Below, one piece after another: positions 34,745 to 43,739 of a stretch of DNA of 64,000 bases. The number at the start of each line of letters is the position of its first letter. The first letter of the stretch is position 1. The stretch is from Pontibacter liquoris. GTDB lineage: Bacteria; Bacteroidota; Bacteroidia; Cytophagales; Hymenobacteraceae. Location: assembly GCF_022758235.1 (NCBI RefSeq), contig NZ_JALEBG010000001.1:1488001-1552000 (forward strand), read 5' to 3'. Under the pieces are notes generated by a model, which saw nothing but the letters and a program-made list of their open reading frames with translations, made no database searches and was not told the origin of the DNA. The position numbers and the translations under genes are program-made.

Positions 34745-37183
34745 GTGGCAAAAATCAGACATAATAATATCCTGGATACAGTAGATTCAGTATTAGCCGT
34801 ATCAAAGAAAAAGGGAATTATTCATTTACATGCAGAGGATCAATCACTAAATGGCCGCTCGCTTACGCTTAACGGAAACAAGGTGCTGCATTTTGGTACG
34901 TGTGGTTATCTGGGCCTGGAGCACCACCCGGAGGTAAAACGGGGCGCGATCGAGGCAATTGAGCGCTTCGGTACCCAGTTTCCGATGTCGCGTACCTACA
35001 TCTCCAACCCCCTGTACAGCGAATTGGAGGGCCTGATCCGAGAGATGTACCAGGCACCAGTGGTGATTTCAAAAAATTGCACCCTGGCGCATTTGACCAC
35101 AATCCCCAGCATTATCCGGCAAACAGACCTTGTTATCCTCGATCATCAGGCGCATGCCAGTATTCAGGAAGCCGTTAAAAAAATGCTAAGTCAGGGGGTA
35201 GCCGTTGAAATGATTCGCCACAACAACCTGGAGATGCTGGAAGACCGCATCAAAAAACAGCGCAACAAGTACGAGCGCATCTGGTACATGGCCGACGGGG
35301 TTTACTCGATGTATGGAGATTATGCGCCGATAAAAGAAATGATCGCGCTTGCCGAGAAGTATGAACAGCTATACCTGTATGTGGATGATGCCCATGGCAT
35401 GAGCTGGGCCGGCAAGCACGGCACCGGGTATGTGATGAGCCAAATGGAGGGCGGCTTATACCGCAAAATGGTGCTTACCGCCAACCTGGGCAAAGGCTTT
35501 GGCGCCTGTGGGGGCCTGTCGCTGTTCCCTAATGAGGAATGGTACCATAAAGTAAACAACTTTGGCGGGCCGCTTACCTTTTCGGTGCAGATAGAGCCTG
35601 GCACGCTTGGTGCAGCCCTGGCGTCGGCCAGAATTCACCTGAGCAACGAGATTTATACTTACCAGGAAGAACTGCAGCAAAAGATAGCGTACTGCAACAA
35701 GCTGCTGAATGCTACCGGCCTGCCGCTGGTGCATGAAAATAACAGTCCGATCTTCTTTATCGGGACCGGTACCATGGAGATGGGCAATTACCTGGTACAG
35801 GAGCTGATCCGGGCCGGCATATACGTGAACCTGGCCACTTTCCCGGCGGTGCCTGCCAAGAACATTGGCATCCGGATCACGATCTCGCTCAAAAATGCTT
35901 TTGAAGACATCGCCTTGATGGTGAACATACTTCAGGCAAAATTTAACGAAGCACTGGCGGCAACAAACCAAACGGACGCTAACATACGGAAAGCCTTCAA
36001 AATGGCGGTTGCCCCTGCGGAGCCATTGGCTGTTGCGGCCCCTGCAACAAGCAACCTAACACTTCAAAGCTATACTTCCATCGAAAGTATAAACGAAGTG
36101 GTGTGGAACAACTACCTGGGCAACAGGGCCATGTTCGACTGGCAGGGTATGAAGTTTCTGGAAGCGTCGTTTAGGGAAAACGAGCAGCAGGAGAATAACT
36201 GGGACTTCCGGTATTACGTGGTAACGGATGCTGCCGGTAAAATTCTCCTGATGACCTATACGGCCATCGCGCTACACAAAGAGGACATGTTCTCGCAGGC
36301 TTCTATCTCGCAGGCGATCGAAAAAGAAAGACTAATCAATCCGTATTATCTTACGTCGAAAGGCATCATCATGGGCGGCCTGTTTACGGAAGGCAGCCAT
36401 TTATACCTTGACAGGGAAAGCCCTTACTGGAAGGAAGCCCTGCAGGCTTTGCTCAAAGAGCTGCAGGCTGATCAGGAAAAGGAGCAGGTCAGCAACATCT
36501 TACTTCGTGACTTTGATGCCGATGACCAGGAAATGCACGAGTTTATGATCGATGAGGGTTTTATAAAAATAGAACTGCCCGAATCCTGCGTGATCGAACA
36601 CCTGAACGGCCAGAGCGAAGAGGAGTATGTGAGCGCGCTCTCGCAGAAAAACAGGAGACATTTTGTACAAAAGATAAAACGCAACCAGCACTATTTTGAT
36701 GTACAGATCAAAAGCAGCTTACCGGAGGACGAACTGGCCTATGCCATCCGTTTATTCCGTAATGTGAAGAACAATAATTTCGCCATCAACTCTTTCCATT
36801 TTCCTGAAAAGCTTTTCCGTTTAATAAATGAAAGCAAGGACTGGGAATTTGTCGTGCTGACGATCAAAGAAGAATATGCGTCGATCAGAACGCCGGTTGC
36901 TATTTGTTTCTGCCATATAAATGCAGACCAGGTATACAGCCCGATGCTGATCGGCATGGATTATGATTACTTGATGGAATTCGGTATTTACAGGCAAACG
37001 CTGTTTGAGGTGATTAAAAGAGCCAATGCGCGCGGATGCCGGCAGGTGAATTTTGGCATATCGGCTTCTATCGAGAAAAAGCGGATTGGGGCCGTTTTAT
37101 ACCCGAAAGTGGGCTACTACCAGGCCAAAGACAATTTTGCAATGGAAATGATAGGGGCTACTTATACCATCGAAAGAGAGTAG
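34745..37183 (+). CDS. Bifunctional alpha-oxoamine synthase / GNAT-type acyltransferase
   Basis: 812 residues in two parts. Residues 1-400 are a PLP-dependent alpha-oxoamine synthase (BioF/KBL/SPT/CqsA fold): GTCGYLGLEHHPEVKRG, ADGVYSMYGDYAPI, VDDAHGMSWAGKHGTG (Asp214, His217), and TANLGKGFGACGG, in which Lys250 should bind PLP. After an Ala/Pro-rich linker (about 400-440) a second domain runs to the end with GNAT/FemAB-like features (SQKNRRHFVQKIKRNQHYFD, VNFGISASIEKKRIGAVLYP). Such fusions are known in Bacteroidota by domain, but the product is not; family logic predicts condensation of an amino acid with an acyl thioester, then acyl transfer. The start is a GTG at 34745. A hybrid histidine kinase starts 35 bp downstream. 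Confidence 0.88.
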   Translation: MAKIRHNNILDTVDSVLAVSKKKGIIHLHAEDQSLNGRSLTLNGNKVLHFGTCGYLGLEHHPEVKRGAIEAIERFGTQFPMSRTYISNPLYSELEGLIREMYQAPVVISKNCTLAHLTTIPSIIRQTDLVILDHQAHASIQEAVKKMLSQGVAVEMIRHNNLEMLEDRIKKQRNKYERIWYMADGVYSMYGDYAPIKEMIALAEKYEQLYLYVDDAHGMSWAGKHGTGYVMSQMEGGLYRKMVLTANLGKGFGACGGLSLFPNEEWYHKVNNFGGPLTFSVQIEPGTLGAALASARIHLSNEIYTYQEELQQKIAYCNKLLNATGLPLVHENNSPIFFIGTGTMEMGNYLVQELIRAGIYVNLATFPAVPAKNIGIRITISLKNAFEDIALMVNILQAKFNEALAATNQTDANIRKAFKMAVAPAEPLAVAAPATSNLTLQSYTSIESINEVVWNNYLGNRAMFDWQGMKFLEASFRENEQQENNWDFRYYVVTDAAGKILLMTYTAIALHKEDMFSQASISQAIEKERLINPYYLTSKGIIMGGLFTEGSHLYLDRESPYWKEALQALLKELQADQEKEQVSNILLRDFDADDQEMHEFMIDEGFIKIELPESCVIEHLNGQSEEEYVSALSQKNRRHFVQKIKRNQHYFDVQIKSSLPEDELAYAIRLFRNVKNNNFAINSFHFPEKLFRLINESKDWEFVVLTIKEEYASIRTPVAICFCHINADQVYSPMLIGMDYDYLMEFGIYRQTLFEVIKRANARGCRQVNFGISASIEKKRIGAVLYPKVGYYQAKDNFAMEMIGATYTIERE

Positions 37184-37218
37184 CATGTGCGCACCTGTAC
37201 GAGTAAAAAGAAGATTAC

Positions 37219-38910
37219 GTGAAAGTACTTAAAGATAGAATTGAAGAAATTATTACGCTGATCGCGGAAGTGGCCAACGGTAATTTCGATTATCAACTAG
37301 AGATTTCAGAAACAGGCGATGAATTAGATGCTGTAATTGCGGGGGTAAGTATGCTGGGGCAGGAATTGAAGAATTCGACCGTGTCCCGCGATTTTATGCA
37401 AAGCATTTACCAGGGGGTAGTGGATATGTTGCTGGTCCTGAATACGGATCTGACCATACGGCATGCAAATGCAGCCTTTGAGGAAATATCCGGCTACAGG
37501 GAAGCGGCTATTGTGGGGCGCTCGCTTTCAGAATTTTTCCAATCCGATGCCAATCCCGAATTAGGAGCAGTGCTGGACCGGTTTGCTGCAAAAGGAAAAT
37601 GCCTGAATGTGGAGTTGCTGCTGCAGGATGTCGCATGCCGTGAGGTTTCCACTTCCTGTTCTTTTTCATACCTGCTCAATAATCAGCACGAAAAGGAGGG
37701 AATTCTCATCATTGCCAAAGATATTACGGAGCTCAAGCAAAAAGAGCAGGAGCTGAAAGAAGCCAAGAACAAAGCCGAAGCCGCTAACGAAGCAAAGAGC
37801 GAGTTTCTCTCCAGCATGAGCCACGAAATCCGGACACCGCTTAATGGCATCCTGGGCTTCACTAACTTATTGATGGGTACGCCGATGAACAGTGTCCAGG
37901 CCGAATATGTCGATCTGATCAAAACATCGGGCTCAAACCTGACCATTCTGCTCAATGATATACTTGACCTGCACCGGATAGAGCAGGACAGAATTACCAT
38001 TGAAGCCGTTCCTTTTGATATCCGGGATATTATTTCGTCGCACCTGCAGCCTTACGGCCACCTGGCGGAAAGTAAGGGGCTGGCGTTTTCCTGTACATTC
38101 GGGGAGAACGTACCCCAGTTCGTGATCGGCGATCCAACCCGCATCAATCAGGTGCTGATCAATCTGGTCAGCAATGCAGTCAAATTTACGGAAACAGGCA
38201 GTATAGCAGTGCACTGCACACTTGCTGCTTTAAAGGAGAACGATGTTGCAGCAAAATTAAAGTTTACCGTAACAGACACCGGCATCGGCATTCCGGCAGA
38301 AAAGCAGGGGCTTATCTTCGAATCCTTTACACAATCAGACCAATCCATGTCGCGGAAGTATGGCGGTTCCGGGTTGGGGCTCACTATCTCTAAAAAGCTG
38401 GCGAATCTGATGGCGGGCAATATTGGCTTAACTAGCCCTCCGGCAAGTATAGCGCAGGGTACGTGTTTCTGGTTTGATATCGAAGTGAAATTGGTTGCAG
38501 CTAAAACCATCCTGCCGGAGGAAGACAAAGACGACTTGTCTTTTGCTTTAGCGCCAGGCGTACAGATTCTGATCGTGGATGATAATCCAATCAATGTGTT
38601 GCTGATGCAGGAGGTGCTCAGAATTTTAGGTGCCGTGGTAACGACGGCACATAGCGGCGAAGAAGCGGTGGAGAAAGTTTTATCCGGTTCTTTTGCGCTT
38701 ATTTTTATGGATATCCAGATGCCTGGTATGGATGGGCTGGAGGCGGCCCGCCGAATAAGAGCAGAAAGTATAGCCACCCCTATTGTTGCTTTCTCGGCGA
38801 ACGCCTACCAGGAGGACATTGAAAAAAGTATAGAGGCCGGTATGAACGATCATTTATGCAAACCCTTTACAAACCAGGATGTAATAGAAACGCTGAAAAA
38901 ATGGGTGTAG
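37219..38910 (+). CDS. Soluble PAS-containing hybrid histidine kinase
   Basis: 563 residues with no membrane segment. Residues 1-50 resemble a HAMP-like or coiled input (VANGNFDYQLEISETGDELDAV). A PAS domain spans about 55-175 (DLTIRHANAAFEEISGYREAAIVG), followed by a coiled coil. HisKA has His202 in SSMSHEIRTPLNGILGF, the ATPase domain has N, G1 and G2 boxes (INLVSNAVKFTE, DTGIGIPAEK, GGSGLGLTISKKLA), and the C-terminal receiver has Asp454-Asp455, Asp498 (IFMDIQMPGMDG) and Lys548. The start is a GTG at 37219, 35 bp after the synthase gene, so they form an operon. No output domain follows the receiver, so a separate phosphotransfer partner or regulator is needed. Confidence 0.92.
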   Translation: MKVLKDRIEEIITLIAEVANGNFDYQLEISETGDELDAVIAGVSMLGQELKNSTVSRDFMQSIYQGVVDMLLVLNTDLTIRHANAAFEEISGYREAAIVGRSLSEFFQSDANPELGAVLDRFAAKGKCLNVELLLQDVACREVSTSCSFSYLLNNQHEKEGILIIAKDITELKQKEQELKEAKNKAEAANEAKSEFLSSMSHEIRTPLNGILGFTNLLMGTPMNSVQAEYVDLIKTSGSNLTILLNDILDLHRIEQDRITIEAVPFDIRDIISSHLQPYGHLAESKGLAFSCTFGENVPQFVIGDPTRINQVLINLVSNAVKFTETGSIAVHCTLAALKENDVAAKLKFTVTDTGIGIPAEKQGLIFESFTQSDQSMSRKYGGSGLGLTISKKLANLMAGNIGLTSPPASIAQGTCFWFDIEVKLVAAKTILPEEDKDDLSFALAPGVQILIVDDNPINVLLMQEVLRILGAVVTTAHSGEEAVEKVLSGSFALIFMDIQMPGMDGLEAARRIRAESIATPIVAFSANAYQEDIEKSIEAGMNDHLCKPFTNQDVIETLKKWV

Positions 38911-39082
38911 AAATCCTTGTAAACGAGTATGGGAAGTATAAACCAGCATCTAAGGGGACAGGGGAGGCACGTAGGAGTGGGGCTTACTTGCTGTTTATAC
39001 CTGCGATTACGAATCCACTTACGCGGAAAAACTTTCTAACGGAAGCGCATACTATACCTGCCCCGGATAAGCCTGCCTTACT

Positions 39083-40582
39083 TTATAAGGCTTCTAATCG
39101 GAACACGTTGCTTTTCCAGGGAGCCATCGCAACGTATAAGCCGGGTTCAACCATCTGGCTCCCGTTCCGGAAGTAGGCTTCTGCTGATAACAGATCCTGC
39201 AGGTGCCATTCCTTTTCGCGCAGGTCGGGTAAGGGTACCTGTACAAGCGCCTGGGCCGGTTCCGGGCTGTAGTTGATGACAACGAGGTAGCGCGCTTCTT
39301 CTTTCACCCAGCACCAGGCCAGCACCTGGGTATAAGTAGTATTATCAGGCCAACCGCTCCTTTCGCAAACAACCCACTGCCCGGTACGAAAGACATCCTG
39401 CCCAACTGCTTGTAGCAGGCGCTTATAAAAGGCATGTAGGTCCGAATCGGTAAGCTCCTCCGGACGGCGGCCCAGGAACACGGGCAAGCGCACATTGCGC
39501 CCCTCCAACTGCCCCTCGTGCAGTAGTTTTGCTCCTGGCAGGGTAAGCATCAGGGTAGCAGCCGCATAGCCTTTGCCATCTGCAAAAGTGCTGGCAGCCC
39601 GCGGTTCATCATGGTTTTCGATAAAGCGCACACTTTTATCCTGAAAGAAACGATTTCCCAGCAGGTGCTGGCGCACGCTATCGGCGTTCTGATGTGCCAT
39701 CCGGTCATACAGCCTTTTATCATAGCAAAAGTCGAAACCCAATTGGAGCAGCTCCCGCTCCAGGTCCCAGTACGCTTCAGCTATAAATATAAAATCCGGC
39801 TGTAAGGCCTTCACGGCCCTGATGACCGCCCAGAATTCCTCCGGCGGCTCCGGGCCGGCACGGTCTGGCCAGGTACGCATGAAAATGTGGTTGAGAACAA
39901 GCATCGCCATATCGCAGCGGACGCCGTCACATTGCGACGTAATAGTTAGGAGCGTTTCGAACGCTGCCTGCCGCAGGCCGGTATGGAAGGCGTTAAGCTG
40001 GACCACATCCGGCCATGCCGGGAAGTAGGGATCACGCCCACGGGCAAATACCTTTCCATTCTTCGCTATGTAGGAAGCAGGATCGTTTCTGGCATCGTCC
40101 GGGGTGCCCTGCACAAAGTAGGCCGGGTGTTCGGTTAACCAGGGATGGTCCGGCGCCACATGGTTGGGCACAAAATCAAGTATCAGCCGGATGCCCCGGT
40201 CCCGAAGCATCCGGCGGGCTGTAGCAAGGCCGGCCGAGCCACCGAGTTTTGCATCTACCTCGTAGCGGCGCACGCAGTAAGGCGACCCGGCAATATCTTT
40301 CAGGTCAAAGCCGGGCAACGCGCGTTTAAAATCGGCTAGTAGCTGCGTATTGTGTCTGGCAATTTCAATGCCGGCGGGGCTCCTTTCCCAAACGCCCATC
40401 AGCCACACGGCATCAAACTTTAATGCAGCGATCTCGTCCCATACTTCCGAAGGAATGGTGGCCAGTTGGATGGTTCGATTATACTTGCTGCTGAGTTCCG
40501 TTAGCCATACCAAGGTATTGATCTCATAGATAACAGGATGCGCAGGCCAGGGGGACATTGCTTCTTCGTGCTGTTTTGCCAT
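39083..40582 (-). CDS. GH13-like alpha-amylase family glycosidase
   Basis: 499-residue TIM-barrel enzyme with the conserved regions of GH13: LILDFVPNHVAPDHPWL, nucleophile Asp224 in DGVRCDMAML, acid/base Glu269 in FIAEAYWDLERELLQLG, and Asp325 in FIENHDEPRA. No signal peptide is seen, so it should act in the cytoplasm on alpha-glucans, maltodextrins, trehalose or sucrose-like substrates. The C-terminal beta domain is short. It is convergent with the hybrid kinase. The final specificity cannot be assigned from the sequence. Confidence 0.88.
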   Translation of the reverse strand: MAKQHEEAMSPWPAHPVIYEINTLVWLTELSSKYNRTIQLATIPSEVWDEIAALKFDAVWLMGVWERSPAGIEIARHNTQLLADFKRALPGFDLKDIAGSPYCVRRYEVDAKLGGSAGLATARRMLRDRGIRLILDFVPNHVAPDHPWLTEHPAYFVQGTPDDARNDPASYIAKNGKVFARGRDPYFPAWPDVVQLNAFHTGLRQAAFETLLTITSQCDGVRCDMAMLVLNHIFMRTWPDRAGPEPPEEFWAVIRAVKALQPDFIFIAEAYWDLERELLQLGFDFCYDKRLYDRMAHQNADSVRQHLLGNRFFQDKSVRFIENHDEPRAASTFADGKGYAAATLMLTLPGAKLLHEGQLEGRNVRLPVFLGRRPEELTDSDLHAFYKRLLQAVGQDVFRTGQWVVCERSGWPDNTTYTQVLAWCWVKEEARYLVVINYSPEPAQALVQVPLPDLREKEWHLQDLLSAEAYFRNGSQMVEPGLYVAMAPWKSNVFRLEAL

Positions 40583-40978
40583 AGTTGCCGGATTACCGTT
40601 TACTGATCTGTACTGTTGCTTTGTTATACTTCCCTGGTTGCTTTCACTCTGCTTGCAGTTTTTAGAAGAAAACGAAGGGCGCTCCTCACAAGGTTATAGG
40701 AAAGGGCTAACAAGTTGACATACGGTTTCCGGAACCAAGGTTTTATACCTACTTTTCAGGCCTTTGATTAAAACTGCCGGGCACTTAGGTTGTGATCCGG
40801 CTGCTTTCACGTAACTTTAAGCTGGTAAAAACGATAAAAGCTGCTCCTGTAGCTTTTAATCAAGCATAGTAGTGCCTGCAGTAAAGTACTGCAGAATTCA
40901 TTGCCCAAAGGGGCGCTATGAATTTGTGAAGCACGATGGAATGAAAATGAAATGAATCTCAACCCTAAAAAATAACGA
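40583..40978. other. Spacer between divergent GH13 and DUF808 genes
   Basis: No gene supported. A weak promoter candidate for the DUF808 gene is GTTG at 40789-40792, a 19-bp spacer, then TAACTTTA at 40812-40819 (7 of 8 to the -7 consensus). It would leave a long leader of about 150 nt. Confidence 0.3.
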
Positions 40979-41917
40979 ATGGCGTCAGGACTTCTCGCTC
41001 TTTTAGATGATGTGGCAGCTTTAGTAAAAGTAAGTGCGGCAAGCCTTGATGATGTGCCCACGCAGGTGGCCAAAACAACAACCAAAGTGTCCGGTGTTGT
41101 GATCGATGATACAGCCGTAACGCCCAAGTATGTTGTCGGCCTCGACCCCTCCCGCGAGCTTTCCATTATTTACCAGATCGCTAAGAAATCACTCATAAAC
41201 AAGGTCGTTTTTTTAGGACCAGCAATACTAGTTTTGGGTTTTTTTATCCCTTGGATCATCGATCCGCTTTTAATGCTGGGTGGTGCTTTTTTATGTTTTG
41301 AGGGTTATGAGAAAGTACACTCCATGTTTAGCAAGCACGATGAAGCGCACAGCAAACCAGAAGCAGAAATGGCGCAGATTACACCAGAGGAACTGGAGAA
41401 AGAGCGTGTAACAAGTGCAGTTCGCACCGACTTTATACTTTCTGCTGAAATAATCACGATAACCTACTATACAGTAGCTGACAAACCTTTGCTGAACCAG
41501 ATCGTCGTGATGCTCGCTGTAGCTGTTTTCATAACGATAGCAGTTTATGGATTTGTTGGGTTAATTGTTAAAGCCGATGATATAGGGCTACATATGGCGC
41601 AGGAAAAATTCCGCCCAGCCATCCGTAAATTTGGCAGGAGCCTTGTAAAGTTTATGCCTGCTTTTTTATCTATACTAGGCTATGTTGGTACTGTCGCCAT
41701 GTTATGGGTGGGTGCCGAAATTATTGCACATCGAATTCCTTTTTTAGGCCACAGACTGGAGGCGTTGGAACACGCCCTGGCCGATGTGCCCGTGCTTGCC
41801 TGGTTTGCCAAAGTAATTGTTAGTGCTGTGGGAGGTGTGATATTGGGCTTCTTTATTGAGAAAGTGGTGACACTGGTGCGCAGCTTGTTTAAAGGTTCTG
41901 CTAAAGAGAGTCATTAA
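40979..41917 (+). CDS. DUF808 family inner membrane protein
   Basis: 312-residue integral membrane protein of the YedI/DUF808 family. The N-terminus is diagnostic: MASGLLALLDDVAALVKVSAASLDDV, then KTTTKVSGVVIDDTAVTPKYVVG. Several membrane helices follow (FLGPAILVLGFFIPWIIDPLL; LNQIVVMLAVAVFITIAVYGFVG; FMPAFLSILGYVGTVAMLWVG; VIVSAVGGVILGFFIEKVVTL). The family is widespread and its function is unknown. It is a lone gene with no evident operon partner. Confidence 0.92.
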   Translation: MASGLLALLDDVAALVKVSAASLDDVPTQVAKTTTKVSGVVIDDTAVTPKYVVGLDPSRELSIIYQIAKKSLINKVVFLGPAILVLGFFIPWIIDPLLMLGGAFLCFEGYEKVHSMFSKHDEAHSKPEAEMAQITPEELEKERVTSAVRTDFILSAEIITITYYTVADKPLLNQIVVMLAVAVFITIAVYGFVGLIVKADDIGLHMAQEKFRPAIRKFGRSLVKFMPAFLSILGYVGTVAMLWVGAEIIAHRIPFLGHRLEALEHALADVPVLAWFAKVIVSAVGGVILGFFIEKVVTLVRSLFKGSAKESH

Positions 41918-42041
41918 CTTATCAACCTGTTTTAACAACGCTTCCGTGATACTGTAAACCTGGAGCGTGTAGCGGCTGTTGGAGCCTGATGCGCCTGGCC
42001 ACTTTGGAACAGAATCACGAGAGGTACACTGTAGCCGCCGC

Positions 42042-42413
42042 TTACCTGTTCAGGAAGCGGTAGAAGATCATTCCGCCAGCGGCGTAGAGCGCTGCGTCTA
42101 CCCAGTCGCCGGTATATCGGGGCAGGAACCTGGGGAAGAAAACTTCGAAGGCCAGCGAAAAATAGAGCACTGTAAAAGCCACGTGGTACCAGCAGAGCCG
42201 CAGCTGAGCGCCGTAAAAGTAGCGCAGCACAAATAAGGTAATAGTGAGAACGAGCGGCAGACATAGCAGATCATCCAGGTAATGCTGCATCCACTCAGGC
42301 CTGGGCAAGGCCAGCCAGCGCCAGCTCCGATGCCCCAGGTAAATGGCTGCCAGCGCCCAAAACAGAGGACTAAGGGTGCGCCAACTTAGCCGGCCAGCAA
42401 GGCGATGAGCCAT
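42042..42413 (-). CDS. Small integral membrane protein
   Basis: 123 residues with three or four hydrophobic stretches (SPLFWALAAIYLG; LCLPLVLTITLFVLRYF; HVAFTVLYFSLAFEVFF; DAALYAAGGMIFYRFL). It shows a conserved-looking HYLDDLLCLPLVLTI block and a final RYTGDWVDAALYAAGG. Short proteins with this pattern occur in related genera, sometimes annotated as magnesium/citrate transporter-like, but I cannot confirm a function. Its start overlaps the end of the zinc-ribbon gene by 28 bp, so the two are coupled. Confidence 0.65.
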   Translation of the reverse strand: MAHRLAGRLSWRTLSPLFWALAAIYLGHRSWRWLALPRPEWMQHYLDDLLCLPLVLTITLFVLRYFYGAQLRLCWYHVAFTVLYFSLAFEVFFPRFLPRYTGDWVDAALYAAGGMIFYRFLNR

Positions 42414-42682
42414 AGTATAAGCGAGATAATAGACGCAAAGGCAATCTGGAATCCCAGCCCGATTCGTTTGTAGAACCTGGTAAACCAGGGCTCATCCGGG
42501 TTAATTTGGATGAATTCAATGGAGAAGCGCTTTTCCTCTTCTTCCTTGCGTTCCTGCCGCGCTTGCAGCCGGGCAACGGCAACGGGGTCAAGTATACTTT
42601 GGCAATGTTCGCAGCGGTCAGCGGGGTTCTGGGTCCAGCGCGACCACTGTCCGCAGTGAGGGCATTTTTTGCTGGCGTTCAT
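42386..42682 (-). CDS. Zinc-ribbon protein with C-terminal membrane anchor
   Basis: 98 residues from the ATG at 42682: MNASKKCPHCGQWSRW...RCEHCQSILDP. That is two CxxC knuckles forming one zinc ribbon, then a charged helix (QARQERKEEEEKRF) and a C-terminal helix IGLGFQIAFASIISLILWLIALL. An in-frame start at 42724 would add a further CHCG; I prefer the shorter form because the zinc ribbon usually begins the protein. Function unknown. It overlaps the next gene by 28 bp. Confidence 0.65.
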   Translation of the reverse strand: MNASKKCPHCGQWSRWTQNPADRCEHCQSILDPVAVARLQARQERKEEEEKRFSIEFIQINPDEPWFTRFYKRIGLGFQIAFASIISLILWLIALLAG

Positions 42683-43030
42683 AGGAATGAAAATTAGCTT
42701 TCCACAATGGCAAACTGCTGCCATGCATAATAGTATAACAGCTTACATAAAACTTCACGGACTGAAATAAAGTAGCCCGCTCCGTTAAGCTCCTGCAAAG
42801 ATAACGATCATCGGCCGGGCAAGACAGGTTTTTAACAGAAAAGACATACGCCGGGTTTTCCTATGGAATAATGTCCGGGAGTTAGCCGGCAAGCTACGCG
42901 GATCAGCTGTCGTTATGCACAGCCAGGGAAAACAAACAGGTCCGATATCTATTATTTTCACCAGGGATAACTCAAAATATACGCTCTGTAAACCACCACT
43001 CCCTACTGGCTTGCCGTAACAAGTAGAATC
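42683..43030. other. Spacer between zinc-ribbon and M50-like genes
   Basis: No gene supported. On the minus strand, TATCTTTG (42803-42796) matches TAnnTTTG exactly, with a CTTG 16 bp further upstream. It may be the zinc-ribbon gene's promoter, although the spacing is short. Confidence 0.35.
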
Positions 43031-43708
43031 ATGTTTGGCATAGACGACATCCCGAAGTTCATCCTGGCCTTTTTTCTTGTGCTTCCAGTCATATCTTTTC
43101 TGCACGAAGCAGGGCATGTGTTTTTTGCCTGGCTGATGGGCGGCAAGAACATCAAAGTAACCGTTGGCACCGGCGATGTGCTTTTCCGCCTGGGCATGCT
43201 GGAAGTACGGAAATACTATTTCTGGTACGGCCTCTGCTCATTCGATAACCTGAAGCATAACCAGCGTTTCCCCCACATTTTTATTTTCTCAGGAGGAGTG
43301 CTGTTCAACGCGATATCAGCCCTTGCTGTGATGTACCTGGTGGAAGCAGGAACAGTGGAGGCAAGTATGCTTACCTACCAGTTCACATACTTCTCGATGT
43401 ATTACATCTTCTTTGCGCTGCTACCCATGCCTTATCCGGACGGCAGCTACAGCGACGGAAAAGTTATACTTGACCTGATTCGTCACAAGCCCCACCTTGC
43501 TGAACGTATTTACCGCATACAATGGAACAAAATAAAAGAGGAGTGGCAAGTGCTGGATAACAAAACGATCGTGGAGACCTTTAAAGAGGAGGATAAAGCC
43601 CTTGCCCGGGCGCACCAATTAGCAAAAGACAACCGCCCGAGCCGCTTGCTTCATACCCTGCATGGCAAAGAGATGGAGGTTTCTAATTATCCCAAGGTGC
43701 CTTTATAA
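43031..43708 (+). CDS. M50-like membrane metalloprotease
   Basis: 225 residues. The first hydrophobic segment carries the zinc site SFLHEAGHVFFAWLMGG (His25, Glu26, His29), as in site-2 proteases. Further membrane segments lie near FIFSGGVLFNAISALAVMYLV and FSMYYIFFALLPMPYPDGSYSDGK. The latter ends in a PxPDG...DG motif resembling the NPDG/third-ligand motif of M50 enzymes. A soluble C-terminal tail of about 65 residues follows. It is short for the family and has no PDZ domain. The substrate is unknown and there is no anti-sigma gene nearby. Confidence 0.7.
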   Translation: MFGIDDIPKFILAFFLVLPVISFLHEAGHVFFAWLMGGKNIKVTVGTGDVLFRLGMLEVRKYYFWYGLCSFDNLKHNQRFPHIFIFSGGVLFNAISALAVMYLVEAGTVEASMLTYQFTYFSMYYIFFALLPMPYPDGSYSDGKVILDLIRHKPHLAERIYRIQWNKIKEEWQVLDNKTIVETFKEEDKALARAHQLAKDNRPSRLLHTLHGKEMEVSNYPKVPL

Positions 43709-43739
43709 AACAAGCTGTTCATGCTTCATTCACTACCTG

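Noticed and set aside
34745..38910. Firm assignment as a quorum-sensing synthase/sensor pair
   Set aside because: The kinase lacks the membrane sensor domain of CqsS/LqsS and the synthase is fused to a further acyltransferase. The resemblance is too general for a firm call.
38856..39176. 106-codon plus-strand frame at the end of the hybrid kinase gene
   Set aside because: It overlaps the kinase receiver and the GH13 gene's end, starts inside a conserved domain and shows no domain of its own.
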